Positions 5,326-13,835 of a DNA stretch of 20,852 nt are shown here, one piece after another. The DNA comes from an uncultured Succinivibrio sp. (lineage in GTDB: Bacteria > Pseudomonadota > Gammaproteobacteria > Enterobacterales > Succinivibrionaceae). The DNA is taken from contig CACYBT010000206.1 in the NCBI GenBank assembly GCA_902772715.1, positions 1 to 20,852 on the forward strand, given 5' to 3'. The first letter of the stretch is position 1. The number at the start of each line of letters is the position of its first letter. The notes beneath the pieces are model-generated. The model was not told the DNA's origin. It searched no databases and saw only the letters and a program-made list of their open reading frames with translations. Both the position numbers and the translations under genes were made by a program.

Positions 5326-6711
5326 CTAAAATAGTTCTCTACGTACCCAGTCATATACAGATTTTACAACCCCGCGGTTTTTTTCACGTTCTTCACGTAA
5401 TTCATCATCAGTATACTGTTTTAAATCATCAAACTTGGCAGAACGTAATAAACCTATCACTACCGCCTTATCTGAATCAGATATAAATCCAGGGCTTCCC
5501 GCATCCTCAAACACACTGATACCAATAGGATGACCAACGCTCACCTTTGGATTGCATTTTATAAAAGTATTATCCTGATAGTTCAGTTCCTTGATTATTT
5601 CAGAGGCTACCTGTTCAATACCAGGCAGTTTCGAGGTACCTCCAGTCAGTACCACACCGGCTCCGATTTCGAGACTTTTTAAAGTTTCACGTCCGTAGTA
5701 GTCTATCTGCTGAAAAATTAACTCAAACATGCTTCTAAGTGCACGGTTAATCACATCCACAAGAGCTCCCGTACGAATTGTCACCTCCTTGGAACTTACC
5801 TGAGAGGTATTGGACTCGGTATCAGGTATAACTATACTGCTATTGGCCGCATCCTCTGTAAGCATTCGCACATCAGCACAGCCATAGGTGCATTTTAAGG
5901 ATTCGGCATTCTTCATGGAAATAGAGAATTCTTTGGCAATCATTTTTGTAATATATTCGCCACCGTCATTTATCCCAAAAGACAATAGCTGTCTATTGCC
6001 TTCATAAACTGTAACATTGACTGTTCCCCCGCCAATATCTACATGAATAACACCTATATCTTTCTCTGATGCTCTTAATACAGCCGATGAAGCAGCATTA
6101 CCTGCATATATTAGAGAGCTAACGTTTAAGTCAGGGTTGGTCATTTTGATGGCCTGCTCGATATTTTTTTTGAAAATATATTTGCAACCGATAACATGCA
6201 CATTGACCTCAAGTCGTTTGGCGTACATGCCGATAGGATTACTTACAAGATCAACATCTTCTGTAGTGTACTGCTGAGGTATTGCATGAATAATGGAGTA
6301 TTCAGACTCATTGATTTTTACGCCTGCAATGGCATTTTTTATGGCACGGTTTCGGTCGGCAATGGTTACGGTTCCGGATTGAATCGTGGCAAAACCATCC
6401 TGATTTTCTGCGCTGATAAAACAACCAGGAACCTCAGTTACGAGATTTTCAATAACCACGCCGTACTGATTTTGGAAATCCTGAACAATAAGCGCTATTT
6501 GTCTTGCCAGACTGTCAATATCCGAAATATGTCCCTTGACAAATCCCTGACTTGGACATTGCTTTAGCCCCTGAATCTTGATCTGTTTGTCATCGCCCAC
6601 AATACCGAAAGCCAGTCGCAAATGTGAACTGCCAATATCGAGTGCAAAAACCTGCTGTCCATTTTCATTGACAGGGACTGTTGGTGTTCCTTTCTTTCTT
6701 TTTATTGCCAT
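5326..6711 (-). CDS. ftsA: Cell division protein FtsA
   Basis: Actin-like ATPase that tethers FtsZ filaments to the inner membrane and recruits late divisome proteins. The first phosphate motif FALDIGSSHLRLA is at about residues 22-34, the FtsA-specific 1C subdomain follows, and the second phosphate motif VIHVDIGGGTVNV lies near 220; VVLTGGTSKLPGI is the adenosine-binding block. The last residues (KSVYDWVRRELF) form the amphipathic membrane-targeting helix, as in E. coli. At 461 residues it is somewhat longer than the E. coli protein (420), partly through an N-terminal basic stretch and an insertion near 290-305 rich in Ser/Thr. Start ATG at 6711 has AAGAGGT 6 nt upstream. It begins 11 nt after ftsQ, so the two are cotranscribed. 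Its usual partner ftsZ is displaced by the insertion relic. Confidence 0.96.
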   Translation of the reverse strand: MAIKRKKGTPTVPVNENGQQVFALDIGSSHLRLAFGIVGDDKQIKIQGLKQCPSQGFVKGHISDIDSLARQIALIVQDFQNQYGVVIENLVTEVPGCFISAENQDGFATIQSGTVTIADRNRAIKNAIAGVKINESEYSIIHAIPQQYTTEDVDLVSNPIGMYAKRLEVNVHVIGCKYIFKKNIEQAIKMTNPDLNVSSLIYAGNAASSAVLRASEKDIGVIHVDIGGGTVNVTVYEGNRQLLSFGINDGGEYITKMIAKEFSISMKNAESLKCTYGCADVRMLTEDAANSSIVIPDTESNTSQVSSKEVTIRTGALVDVINRALRSMFELIFQQIDYYGRETLKSLEIGAGVVLTGGTSKLPGIEQVASEIIKELNYQDNTFIKCNPKVSVGHPIGISVFEDAGSPGFISDSDKAVVIGLLRSAKFDDLKQYTDDELREEREKNRGVVKSVYDWVRRELF

Positions 6712-6722
6712 CTTAATACCTC

Positions 6723-7478
6723 TTAATTTTGCACAGCGTGTTTTTTTTCTTCCTTCATCCCCACGGCAAAACCAACATCATACCTTAAATCTACATATTC
6801 CACATCATTAATGTTAAGCCCCGACTGATGAAACGATCTTAAAAATCTTTTTAAACGCACCAAACTATCCTTCTGTCCCCGGCCTAAAATCAGACGAGTA
6901 CCATTCTCTAGAGTCATACTATAGCAACGCACATTGTCAAGATACAGTTCTACCATCTGATACTTTGAATTACTCATGGCTCTGACGAAGGATACCGCAC
7001 TCTCATACACATCGGTGCACAGATTATCTCGTGTGGCCCCTAATTTCACCAGTGGCTGCGAAAATTCCGACATATCAGGGAAAAATACACTTTTGGTTTT
7101 TGCATCATACAGTCCGTTTTCATTCCAATATGCCGCCGGAACATGTTCAATAACTGCAAGTAACAGTGTATCTGGCATCTTCTTTTTTATCACTACCTGT
7201 GCTACCCATGGTTCTTTTAAGATTTCCTCACGTAATTCCTGAATATTGAGAGTAGCAATATTCTGCCCCGCACAGACCTTTCCCGTAATATCAGCAAGAC
7301 GTTTTTTGGTAATAAACTTAAAGACTCCGTCAATTTCAACCGCCCTAACCGGTAAAGCCTTAGACTCAGCCAAAAAGTTTTTAATGAACAAATCTCCTTT
7401 GACAATAAGGGCTACCAGGATCATTACAAAAATTATCCCGGCAAATAAATAAGCGCGACTTTTTTTGGTCTTGCCCAT
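6723..7478 (-). CDS. ftsQ: Cell division protein FtsQ
   Basis: Bitopic inner-membrane protein that joins FtsB and FtsL in the divisome core and links early and late assembly steps. A short basic cytoplasmic tail (MGKTKKSR) precedes one membrane helix at about 9-30, then a periplasmic POTRA domain (about 42-112, beginning LPVRAVEIDGVFKFI) and the beta domain. The C-terminal block VEYVDLRYDVGFAVGMK closely matches the FtsB-binding strand of E. coli FtsQ. At 251 residues it is slightly shorter than the E. coli protein (276). Start ATG at 7478 has AGGGA about 6 nt upstream. It follows murC after 120 nt; the ddl gene that usually lies here is absent. Confidence 0.94.
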   Translation of the reverse strand: MGKTKKSRAYLFAGIIFVMILVALIVKGDLFIKNFLAESKALPVRAVEIDGVFKFITKKRLADITGKVCAGQNIATLNIQELREEILKEPWVAQVVIKKKMPDTLLLAVIEHVPAAYWNENGLYDAKTKSVFFPDMSEFSQPLVKLGATRDNLCTDVYESAVSFVRAMSNSKYQMVELYLDNVRCYSMTLENGTRLILGRGQKDSLVRLKRFLRSFHQSGLNINDVEYVDLRYDVGFAVGMKEEKKHAVQN

Positions 7479-7598
7479 TGTTAGTCCCTATTAAAACATC
7501 TTAACTGTACTGACCATTTATTTTAGGCCTAAATCACTGTGACTATCCGGTTTAAATACCGGTCTGCATCACAATCTCCACAAATCCTAAACTTATAC
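7479..7598. other. murC-ftsQ spacer, with two short palindromes
   Basis: The 120-nt spacer replaces the ddl gene of enterobacteria. It contains the inverted repeat CCGGT/ACCGG with a 6-nt loop (7547-7562) and the 12-bp palindrome TTTAGGCCTAAA (7522-7533). No run of T follows either in the direction of transcription, so they do not look like terminators. A protein-binding site or promoter for ftsQA is possible but I cannot draw a convincing -35/-10 pair. No trace of ddl coding sequence is visible. Confidence 0.4.
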
Positions 7599-9032
7599 CT
7601 AAACACGTTCATACATAGAAGAGAGCTGTCTTGCAACAGCAACAACATTCCCTGCCCCCTGGGTGATAAGGACAGAATTGTCAGTAAGAACGCGCTCTAA
7701 AAGTTCGGGGATCTCATCAATTTGCTCCACAAAATATGGTTCAATTTTACCCTTTAAACGAATGGAACGGCATAAATGACGACCATCGGCACCCACGATC
7801 GGGTCCTCGCCTGCCGGGTAAACTTCAATGAGAACCAGATCGTCAACATGCTGCAGCACTCTGACAAAATCCTCATAACAGTCACGAGTTCTGGTATAAC
7901 GATGTGGCTGAAATACCATCGCGATACGTCTGTCCTTGTATGCAAGCCTTGCCGCTCTGATAGTAGCCATAACTTCCGTTGGATGATGACCATAATCATC
8001 AACTAAAGTAAACAATTTGCCATTTTTGGTACGAAAATCGCCATAAACTTGGAAACGTCTGCCCACTCCAGAGAAACTTTTAAGAGCATCAATAATAACC
8101 TGTTCTTGTATTCCCTCTTCTATGGCTACAGCCACTGCTGCTGTAGCATTTTTGGCCATATGGATCCCGGGGATCGGCAGTTCTATTGTCATAGGAGGCG
8201 CATCTTTCCGCACAATCTTAAATTCACTGTGTAAACCCACTTCCTTAAAATCCACCATCCGAAAATCCGCATGTTCAGATTCACCGTAGGTGATAACTGT
8301 ACGCCCTATCTTCGGTAAAATATCAACTACATTAGGATCATCCACACACACCACTGCAACACCATAAAAAGGCAGATTATGCAAAAATTCTACGAAAGTC
8401 TTTTTGAGATTTTCAAAATATCCTCCGTAGGTGTCAAGATGGTCAGGTTCAATATTAGTAACCACAGTAACCACAGGTTGCAGGTGCAGGAAGGAAGCAT
8501 CAGATTCATCGGCTTCGGCAATAAGATACTTACCATTGCCAAGACGGGCGTTGGTACCGGCACTGTTTAACAGACCGCCAATCACAAAGGTCGGATCAAG
8601 ACTGGCCTGCGCAAAAATAGAAGCGATGAGGGAAGTAGTGGTGGTTTTTCCATGCGTGCCACTGATGGCAATACCATTACGGTAACGCATGAGTTCAGCA
8701 AGCATTTCGGCTCTTCTGACCACAGGGATCTTCTGTTCGTTGGCCATGACAATTTCAGGATTATCCGCACGAACTGCAGAAGATACCACCACTACCGATG
8801 CTCCGTGGACATTTTCTTTGGCATGGCCGATAAATACGGTAATGCCCAGTTTTTCAAGACGTGCCGTGACCTTGCTTTTGGCAATGTCCGATCCCGAAAC
8901 AGTATATCCTTCGTTACGGAGCACTTCGGCAATGCCGCTCATACCAGCACCACCGATCCCCACAAAATGAATGCGTTTAACCTTGTGCATTAAGGGAACA
9001 CTGTAATTTATATCCTGCTTTTCCATGCTCAT
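7599..9032 (-). CDS. murC: UDP-N-acetylmuramate--L-alanine ligase MurC
   Basis: Cytoplasmic ATP-dependent ligase that adds L-Ala to UDP-MurNAc, the first step of stem-peptide synthesis. The N-terminal Rossmann domain shows IHFVGIGGAGMSGIAE (about 21-36) for UDP-MurNAc, the ATP loop GTHGKTTTTS is at 125-134, EADESDASF follows near 190, and the C-terminal Mur ligase domain has DDYGHHPTEV near 345. Length 477 compares with 491 in E. coli. The start at 9032 is 2 nt after the murG stop, with AAGGA inside the murG end; an in-frame ATG two codons later is also possible. It is the last of the tightly packed mur genes. Confidence 0.97.
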   Translation of the reverse strand: MSMEKQDINYSVPLMHKVKRIHFVGIGGAGMSGIAEVLRNEGYTVSGSDIAKSKVTARLEKLGITVFIGHAKENVHGASVVVVSSAVRADNPEIVMANEQKIPVVRRAEMLAELMRYRNGIAISGTHGKTTTTSLIASIFAQASLDPTFVIGGLLNSAGTNARLGNGKYLIAEADESDASFLHLQPVVTVVTNIEPDHLDTYGGYFENLKKTFVEFLHNLPFYGVAVVCVDDPNVVDILPKIGRTVITYGESEHADFRMVDFKEVGLHSEFKIVRKDAPPMTIELPIPGIHMAKNATAAVAVAIEEGIQEQVIIDALKSFSGVGRRFQVYGDFRTKNGKLFTLVDDYGHHPTEVMATIRAARLAYKDRRIAMVFQPHRYTRTRDCYEDFVRVLQHVDDLVLIEVYPAGEDPIVGADGRHLCRSIRLKGKIEPYFVEQIDEIPELLERVLTDNSVLITQGAGNVVAVARQLSSMYERV

Positions 9033-9034
9033 AC

Positions 9035-10099
9035 CTACAATCCTTCAATAACTTCCATCACCTTATCTGTGGCATCTGTTATGGCATTCTTTTTTAATAA
9101 TGCCGACATGTTCCCTAAAATTTCCATATCTTTGACGAGTGGTGCGATTTTAGCATAAAGACTCTCTGCCGTTAGCTCACTTTGAGGAATAATATAGGCT
9201 GCACCGATATCCCTTAAAAAAGAGGCATTTTTGGTCTGATGATCATCCACCGCCGTAGGAAGCGGAATGAAAATTGCGGGCACACCGGCACAGGCAGTCT
9301 CGGCCACAGTCAGAGCCCCGGCACGACAAATAATGAGATCGGTATTTTTATAAAGACTCTGCATATCATCAATAAAATCACACACCTGATACTCAAAGGA
9401 CGCCCCTTCGTATAAGGGCAGAACTTTAGATGAATTTCCCTTGCCACACTGATGAACCACCGAAATAACATTATTATCTGTAAATTTCTTTAATCCCAAA
9501 GGAACGATATTATTGAGAGCCTGTGCTCCAAGCGAACCGCCTACTATGGTAATTCTTAGGGGTAAAGTGTTATATGCTCTCTCCTGCTCATAAAGTATTC
9601 TGATACTGTCACGCACCGGATTACCCACCACTTTAACCTTTTTTCCCTCAAAAGCGCCAGGAAATCCCAGCATCACGGTATCCGCAAGTTTGAACAGCAA
9701 TTTGTTGGTAAGCCCCGCCGCCGCATTCTGCTCATGTACAAGCAGCGGAATCTTCATAAGATATGCGGCAAACCCGCCAGGACCTGAGGCATACCCTCCC
9801 ATTCCTATGACTAAATCTGGTTTAAATTCACGCAGAATTTTTTTGGCCTGCAGAACAGCCTTAACAATCATAAAAGGAGCCTTCAGCATTGTCTTAAGGC
9901 CATTACGTCTGACCCCTTTAACATCAATGTAATGAATGTTATATCCGTATTTGGGAACCAGCATCTCTTCCATGCGACCTCTGGTACCAAGCCATTCAAC
10001 CTCAACTTGCTGAGATTTTAGTTTTTCCGCAATGGCCAAAGCCGGAAAAACATGTCCCCCGGTACCACCGGCCATGATCATGACTCTTTTTACTTTCAT
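9035..10099 (-). CDS. murG: Lipid II synthase MurG (UDP-GlcNAc transferase)
   Basis: Peripheral inner-membrane glycosyltransferase that adds GlcNAc to undecaprenyl-PP-MurNAc-pentapeptide (lipid I) to make lipid II. The first Gly-rich loop MAGGTGGHVFPALAIA is at about 9-24, the second conserved block GMGGYASGPGGFAAY follows near 100-115, and the donor site shows VVGGSLGAQALN-type sequence (VGGSLGAQ) plus ICRAGALTVAE near 260. Length 354 equals the E. coli protein (355) almost exactly. It starts 44 nt after ftsW and ends 2 nt before murC. Confidence 0.97.
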   Translation of the reverse strand: MKVKRVMIMAGGTGGHVFPALAIAEKLKSQQVEVEWLGTRGRMEEMLVPKYGYNIHYIDVKGVRRNGLKTMLKAPFMIVKAVLQAKKILREFKPDLVIGMGGYASGPGGFAAYLMKIPLLVHEQNAAAGLTNKLLFKLADTVMLGFPGAFEGKKVKVVGNPVRDSIRILYEQERAYNTLPLRITIVGGSLGAQALNNIVPLGLKKFTDNNVISVVHQCGKGNSSKVLPLYEGASFEYQVCDFIDDMQSLYKNTDLIICRAGALTVAETACAGVPAIFIPLPTAVDDHQTKNASFLRDIGAAYIIPQSELTAESLYAKIAPLVKDMEILGNMSALLKKNAITDATDKVMEVIEGL

Positions 10100-10143
10100 A
10101 CTTATGCCGCCAAAGAATTAACCTTAAATCTCATCATAAGACA

Positions 10144-11304
10144 CTATTTGCCACCTGATGCAGATTCGATATAACTGCGTGTGGTACTGATAATTTTATT
10201 CCGCCATTCATAATCGATGCGCAGAAGAATACCAATACCCATACAGAAAACCATCAAAGAAGATCCACCATATGAAACAAAAGGCAAAGTAAGACCTTTA
10301 GTTGGCAGTCCACCTGATGCCGCTCCAATATTGATGAAGGTCTGCAAACAGATCCAAGAACTTATCCCAATGACAACATACCCCTGGTAGATTGCATCTT
10401 CTTTTAGGATCTTAACACCTAGCCTAATGCCTCTAAACACAATGATAAATTCCAAAATGATGAGTAGCACCATGCCAATAAACCCAAATTCCTCGCCAAA
10501 AATGGCCGTTACAAAATCGGTATGCGCTTCTGGAAGATACCCGAGTTTCTGATAGGAATTGCCAAGTCCTTCTCCATACCAGCCTCCCCGTCCGTAGGCC
10601 ATAAGTGACTGTGTTAACTGATACCCCGAACCATACTCGTCAGACCATGGATCCAAAAAAGAGGTCACACGTCTTGCTCGATACGGTGAAATTTTAATAA
10701 ACAGTGCCGCCACTAATGACAGTACCACTATCACCACCATATACTTTAGTAATCCGACTCCGGCAAGATACATTATAGAATAGGTAATGAGAGTAATTAC
10801 CATAAGAGAACCCATATCCGGCTGACTCAAGAGCAGCACCGTCATCACGGCAAGAAAGGTCACTGGTCTTAAAAAGCCCCACACGGTTCTCGATATGGAT
10901 TCAATCTTGCGACTTACATGATCGGAGAAAAAGAGGATCCACACCAGTTTTAAAAGTTCTGCCGGCTGCAGATTCACAAGTCCAAGATTTAGCCAGCGCT
11001 TGGCTCCGTTGATTTCGCGTCCTACAACTAACACCAGAACCATCATAACAAGAACGACAAACAAAAAATGCAGTGAGTACTTTTGCCATATTCTGGTTGG
11101 AGTCATACAGGCAATCAAACCTAAAAACAGCGCAACCCCGATTCCGAAAAGGTGTTTTTTGGTCTGATAGAGAGCATCACCAAACTTGACAGTAGCCTCC
11201 ATAATGGATGCTGAACTTATAATCACCACTCCCATACACAAAAGGATAAAGGCGGTAATAAGGATCACGCTGTCATATTCGGTTTTTCTTTTGAAAAAGT
11301 TCAT
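10144..11304 (-). CDS. ftsW: Septal peptidoglycan glycosyltransferase FtsW
   Basis: Polytopic SEDS-family glycosyltransferase that polymerises lipid II at the septum with its partner transpeptidase FtsI, encoded upstream in the same operon. About ten membrane segments are visible. Family signatures include GREINGAKRWLNLG and QPAELLKL near residues 95-120, the extracellular loop with SLMAYGRGGWYGEGLGNS, FGEEFGFIGM, and the C-terminal PFVSYGGSSLM. Length 386 compares with 414 in E. coli, the difference being a shorter cytoplasmic N-terminus. The gene lies between murD (31-nt gap) and murG (44-nt gap). RodA is the closest alternative, but the dcw position argues for FtsW. Confidence 0.95.
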   Translation of the reverse strand: MNFFKRKTEYDSVILITAFILLCMGVVIISSASIMEATVKFGDALYQTKKHLFGIGVALFLGLIACMTPTRIWQKYSLHFLFVVLVMMVLVLVVGREINGAKRWLNLGLVNLQPAELLKLVWILFFSDHVSRKIESISRTVWGFLRPVTFLAVMTVLLLSQPDMGSLMVITLITYSIMYLAGVGLLKYMVVIVVLSLVAALFIKISPYRARRVTSFLDPWSDEYGSGYQLTQSLMAYGRGGWYGEGLGNSYQKLGYLPEAHTDFVTAIFGEEFGFIGMVLLIILEFIIVFRGIRLGVKILKEDAIYQGYVVIGISSWICLQTFINIGAASGGLPTKGLTLPFVSYGGSSLMVFCMGIGILLRIDYEWRNKIISTTRSYIESASGGK

Positions 11305-11335
11305 AACTTCTACAACTTACCTGTCTTAAATATTG

Positions 11336-12676
11336 TTAGTTGGCAAGATTGCCTACAATATCTGCAAAAACGTGCCCGCGATGTTCAAATCCCTTAAACT
11401 GATCAAAAGAAGCACAGCCTGGAGACAACAGTACGGCCTGACCTGTGGTAGCCATTTCATTTGCTTTATGTATGGCCTCTTCCATATTTTCCACATTGAT
11501 GCATAAATCTTTATCCAAATCTAAAAGTTTGTCTTTGTCCTTACCAAAGCAAAATACTGTCTTAACCTCATGGCCAATATACTTTTTAAGAGGTGTAAAA
11601 TCCTGTCCCTTCCCAAGGCCTCCTGCCAAAAGGATCATCCCGCGGGTATGAATATCCTTGAGGCCTTCGATAGCGGCCACTACAGATGCCACGTTTGTGG
11701 CCTTTGAGTCATTGTAGTAGGCAACTCCATGAACAGTTTTAACCAACTGACAGCGATGTGGCAAGCCACTGAAATTATGCAGGGCTTTCACCAATACCGT
11801 CTTAGGAATCTCCAAAAACTCAGTTAAGGCAAGAGCAGCAAGCACATTGACATAATTATGCATTCCGCTCACACGTAAATCTTTGACATTCATAAAGATA
11901 GATTTATTGCGTGTCAGATAGATTTGATCCTTATCCTTTTCAATGCCATAATTTCCCGTGTTATCAAGTCCAAAAGAAATCAGACGATACCTGTCGCGAT
12001 CCTCCCTGCTAGGATAGGAATATAAATCATCGCGATTAACCACCACCTGTTTGGCATTTTTAAAGATCCTCTGCTTGGTTTTAGCATATTCATCTAAAGA
12101 ACCATGATAGCGGTCCAGATGATCTTCTGAAACATTTAGAATTGCACAGGATTGAAGTTTAAGATTCTCTACAGTTTCAAGCTCAAATGAGGAAAGTTCA
12201 AGCACATAGAGCTCGGCTTTATCATCTAGAATATCAAAAACCGGAGTACCGATATTTGCGCCTACCCTCACGTTGATTCCGGCAGCATCGGCTATAAAAC
12301 CAGTGAGAGTGGTCACTGTAGATTTACCATTAGAACCAGTAATACCGATAATCGGGGCCTTGGCTTCATGGGCAAAAAGTTCAATGTCACCAACTACTTT
12401 AACCCCTGCCTCCTGACTTCTGACGATGGCTTCATCATAGATACTTATACCAGGACTAATGACAATAATATCATAGGTTTTAAGCACCTCTGCATCCAGC
12501 TTTCCCAAACGCAAATCCAGTCCCACCGGCAGATCTCCCATGTGAGGCGGATTTGAACGAGTATCAAAGATGGTAAGCATACTCAGATCGTGCTTTATAA
12601 GATATCTTATGACCGATATGTTTGAAATTCCAAGACCAACTACAGCGATTTTTTTATGTTGCAAACTAGCATTCAT
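11336..12676 (-). CDS. murD: UDP-MurNAc-L-alanine--D-glutamate ligase MurD
   Basis: Cytoplasmic ATP-dependent ligase adding D-Glu to UDP-MurNAc-L-Ala. The N-terminal domain begins KIAVVGLGISNISVIRYL; the ATP loop GITGSNGKSTVTTLTG is at about 111-126, very close to the E. coli sequence; NVSEDHLDRY and YNDSKATNV are further Mur ligase signatures, and the C-terminus ends LLSPGCASFDQFKGFEHRG, typical of MurD. Length 446 compares with 438 in E. coli. It begins 14 nt after mraY. Confidence 0.97.
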   Translation of the reverse strand: MNASLQHKKIAVVGLGISNISVIRYLIKHDLSMLTIFDTRSNPPHMGDLPVGLDLRLGKLDAEVLKTYDIIVISPGISIYDEAIVRSQEAGVKVVGDIELFAHEAKAPIIGITGSNGKSTVTTLTGFIADAAGINVRVGANIGTPVFDILDDKAELYVLELSSFELETVENLKLQSCAILNVSEDHLDRYHGSLDEYAKTKQRIFKNAKQVVVNRDDLYSYPSREDRDRYRLISFGLDNTGNYGIEKDKDQIYLTRNKSIFMNVKDLRVSGMHNYVNVLAALALTEFLEIPKTVLVKALHNFSGLPHRCQLVKTVHGVAYYNDSKATNVASVVAAIEGLKDIHTRGMILLAGGLGKGQDFTPLKKYIGHEVKTVFCFGKDKDKLLDLDKDLCINVENMEEAIHKANEMATTGQAVLLSPGCASFDQFKGFEHRGHVFADIVGNLAN

Positions 12677-12690
12677 AATGTTATTGCTCT

Positions 12691-13773
12691 CTAGCGTAAT
12701 TTAAGGGTAATAAGACCGATGAGAACCAGCACCAAAGTAATGATCCAAAAACGTGCCATGACTCGAGGTTCAGGCCAGCCGCCTTTTTCTAAATGATGAT
12801 GTATAGGAGCCATTCTGAAGATACGACGGCCTCTCCACTTGTAAGATCCGACCTGTAAAATCACACTCACCGTCTCGAGGACGAAAATACCGCCCATGAT
12901 AAAAAGTAAAAATTCCTGACGTATTAAAATCGCAATAATACCTAATACCGCGCCCAAGGAAAGAGATCCCACATCTCCCATAAAGACCTGAGCAGGATAG
13001 GAGTTAAACCACAAAAAACCAAGACCTGCTCCCACTATAGCCATGCAGACAATAGCAATTTCTGAAGCCTTAGGCACATACGGAATATAAAGGTATTGTG
13101 CAAAATTGGAGTTTGAGGTCAGCCAGGCTACAAACCCAAGTCCTGAGGCCACGGTAATAGTGGTGATAATGGCAAGACCATCTAGGCCGTCAGTCAGATT
13201 CACCGCATTTGAGGAGCCGGTTAGTACAAAGTAGGCTAGAGGAATAATGAGAAAACCGAGATCAGGCATATATTCCTTAAAAAAAGGCACCACGAGAGTA
13301 GTTTCAGAACTCAGGGTAGCCGAACCATAAATACAGCACGCCAGAGTAATGGCACATGCTGACTGCCAAAAATACTTGTACTTAGCACGCAGTCCATGCG
13401 GATCATGACGCACTACCTTAAGATAATCATCTGCAAATCCGATACTAGAATACGCCAAAAGAGTGGCTAAGGTATACCATACGTAAATGTTGTCAAGGCG
13501 ACACCACAGCAGAATGGATAACGAAATACAGCCGACAATCAGAATACCGCCCATAGTAGGAGTGCCGGTCTTCTTAAGATGGCTTTCAGGACCATCATCT
13601 CTTACCACCTGACCAAAATGCAGAAGCTGCAGTTTCTTTATGACAAATGCGCCTAACGAAAGCGACATAAACAGAGCCGTGAAAAGAGCAAGAACAGCCC
13701 TGAAAGTCAGATATTCAAAAACTCGAAATGAGGGAATATATTGGCTTAAATATTCTGAAATAAGTATAATCAT
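12691..13773 (-). CDS. mraY: Phospho-MurNAc-pentapeptide transferase MraY
   Basis: Integral inner-membrane enzyme that transfers phospho-MurNAc-pentapeptide from UDP to undecaprenyl phosphate, making lipid I. About ten membrane helices. Conserved motifs: DDGPESHLKKTGTPTMGG (59-76), the catalytic aspartates in GFADDYLKV (D115 and D116, the same numbers as in E. coli), NAVNLTDGLDGLA near 190, and the C-terminal MAPIHHHLEKGGWPEPRV with the His cluster. Length 360 matches E. coli MraY (360). It is 62 nt downstream of murF. Confidence 0.98.
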   Translation of the reverse strand: MIILISEYLSQYIPSFRVFEYLTFRAVLALFTALFMSLSLGAFVIKKLQLLHFGQVVRDDGPESHLKKTGTPTMGGILIVGCISLSILLWCRLDNIYVWYTLATLLAYSSIGFADDYLKVVRHDPHGLRAKYKYFWQSACAITLACCIYGSATLSSETTLVVPFFKEYMPDLGFLIIPLAYFVLTGSSNAVNLTDGLDGLAIITTITVASGLGFVAWLTSNSNFAQYLYIPYVPKASEIAIVCMAIVGAGLGFLWFNSYPAQVFMGDVGSLSLGAVLGIIAILIRQEFLLFIMGGIFVLETVSVILQVGSYKWRGRRIFRMAPIHHHLEKGGWPEPRVMARFWIITLVLVLIGLITLKLR

Positions 13774-13835
13774 CTTCTATTCGTTTTTGAGTATTAACTC
13801 TAAAAACATCTCCTCTGGCATTAACATAATCCAAT

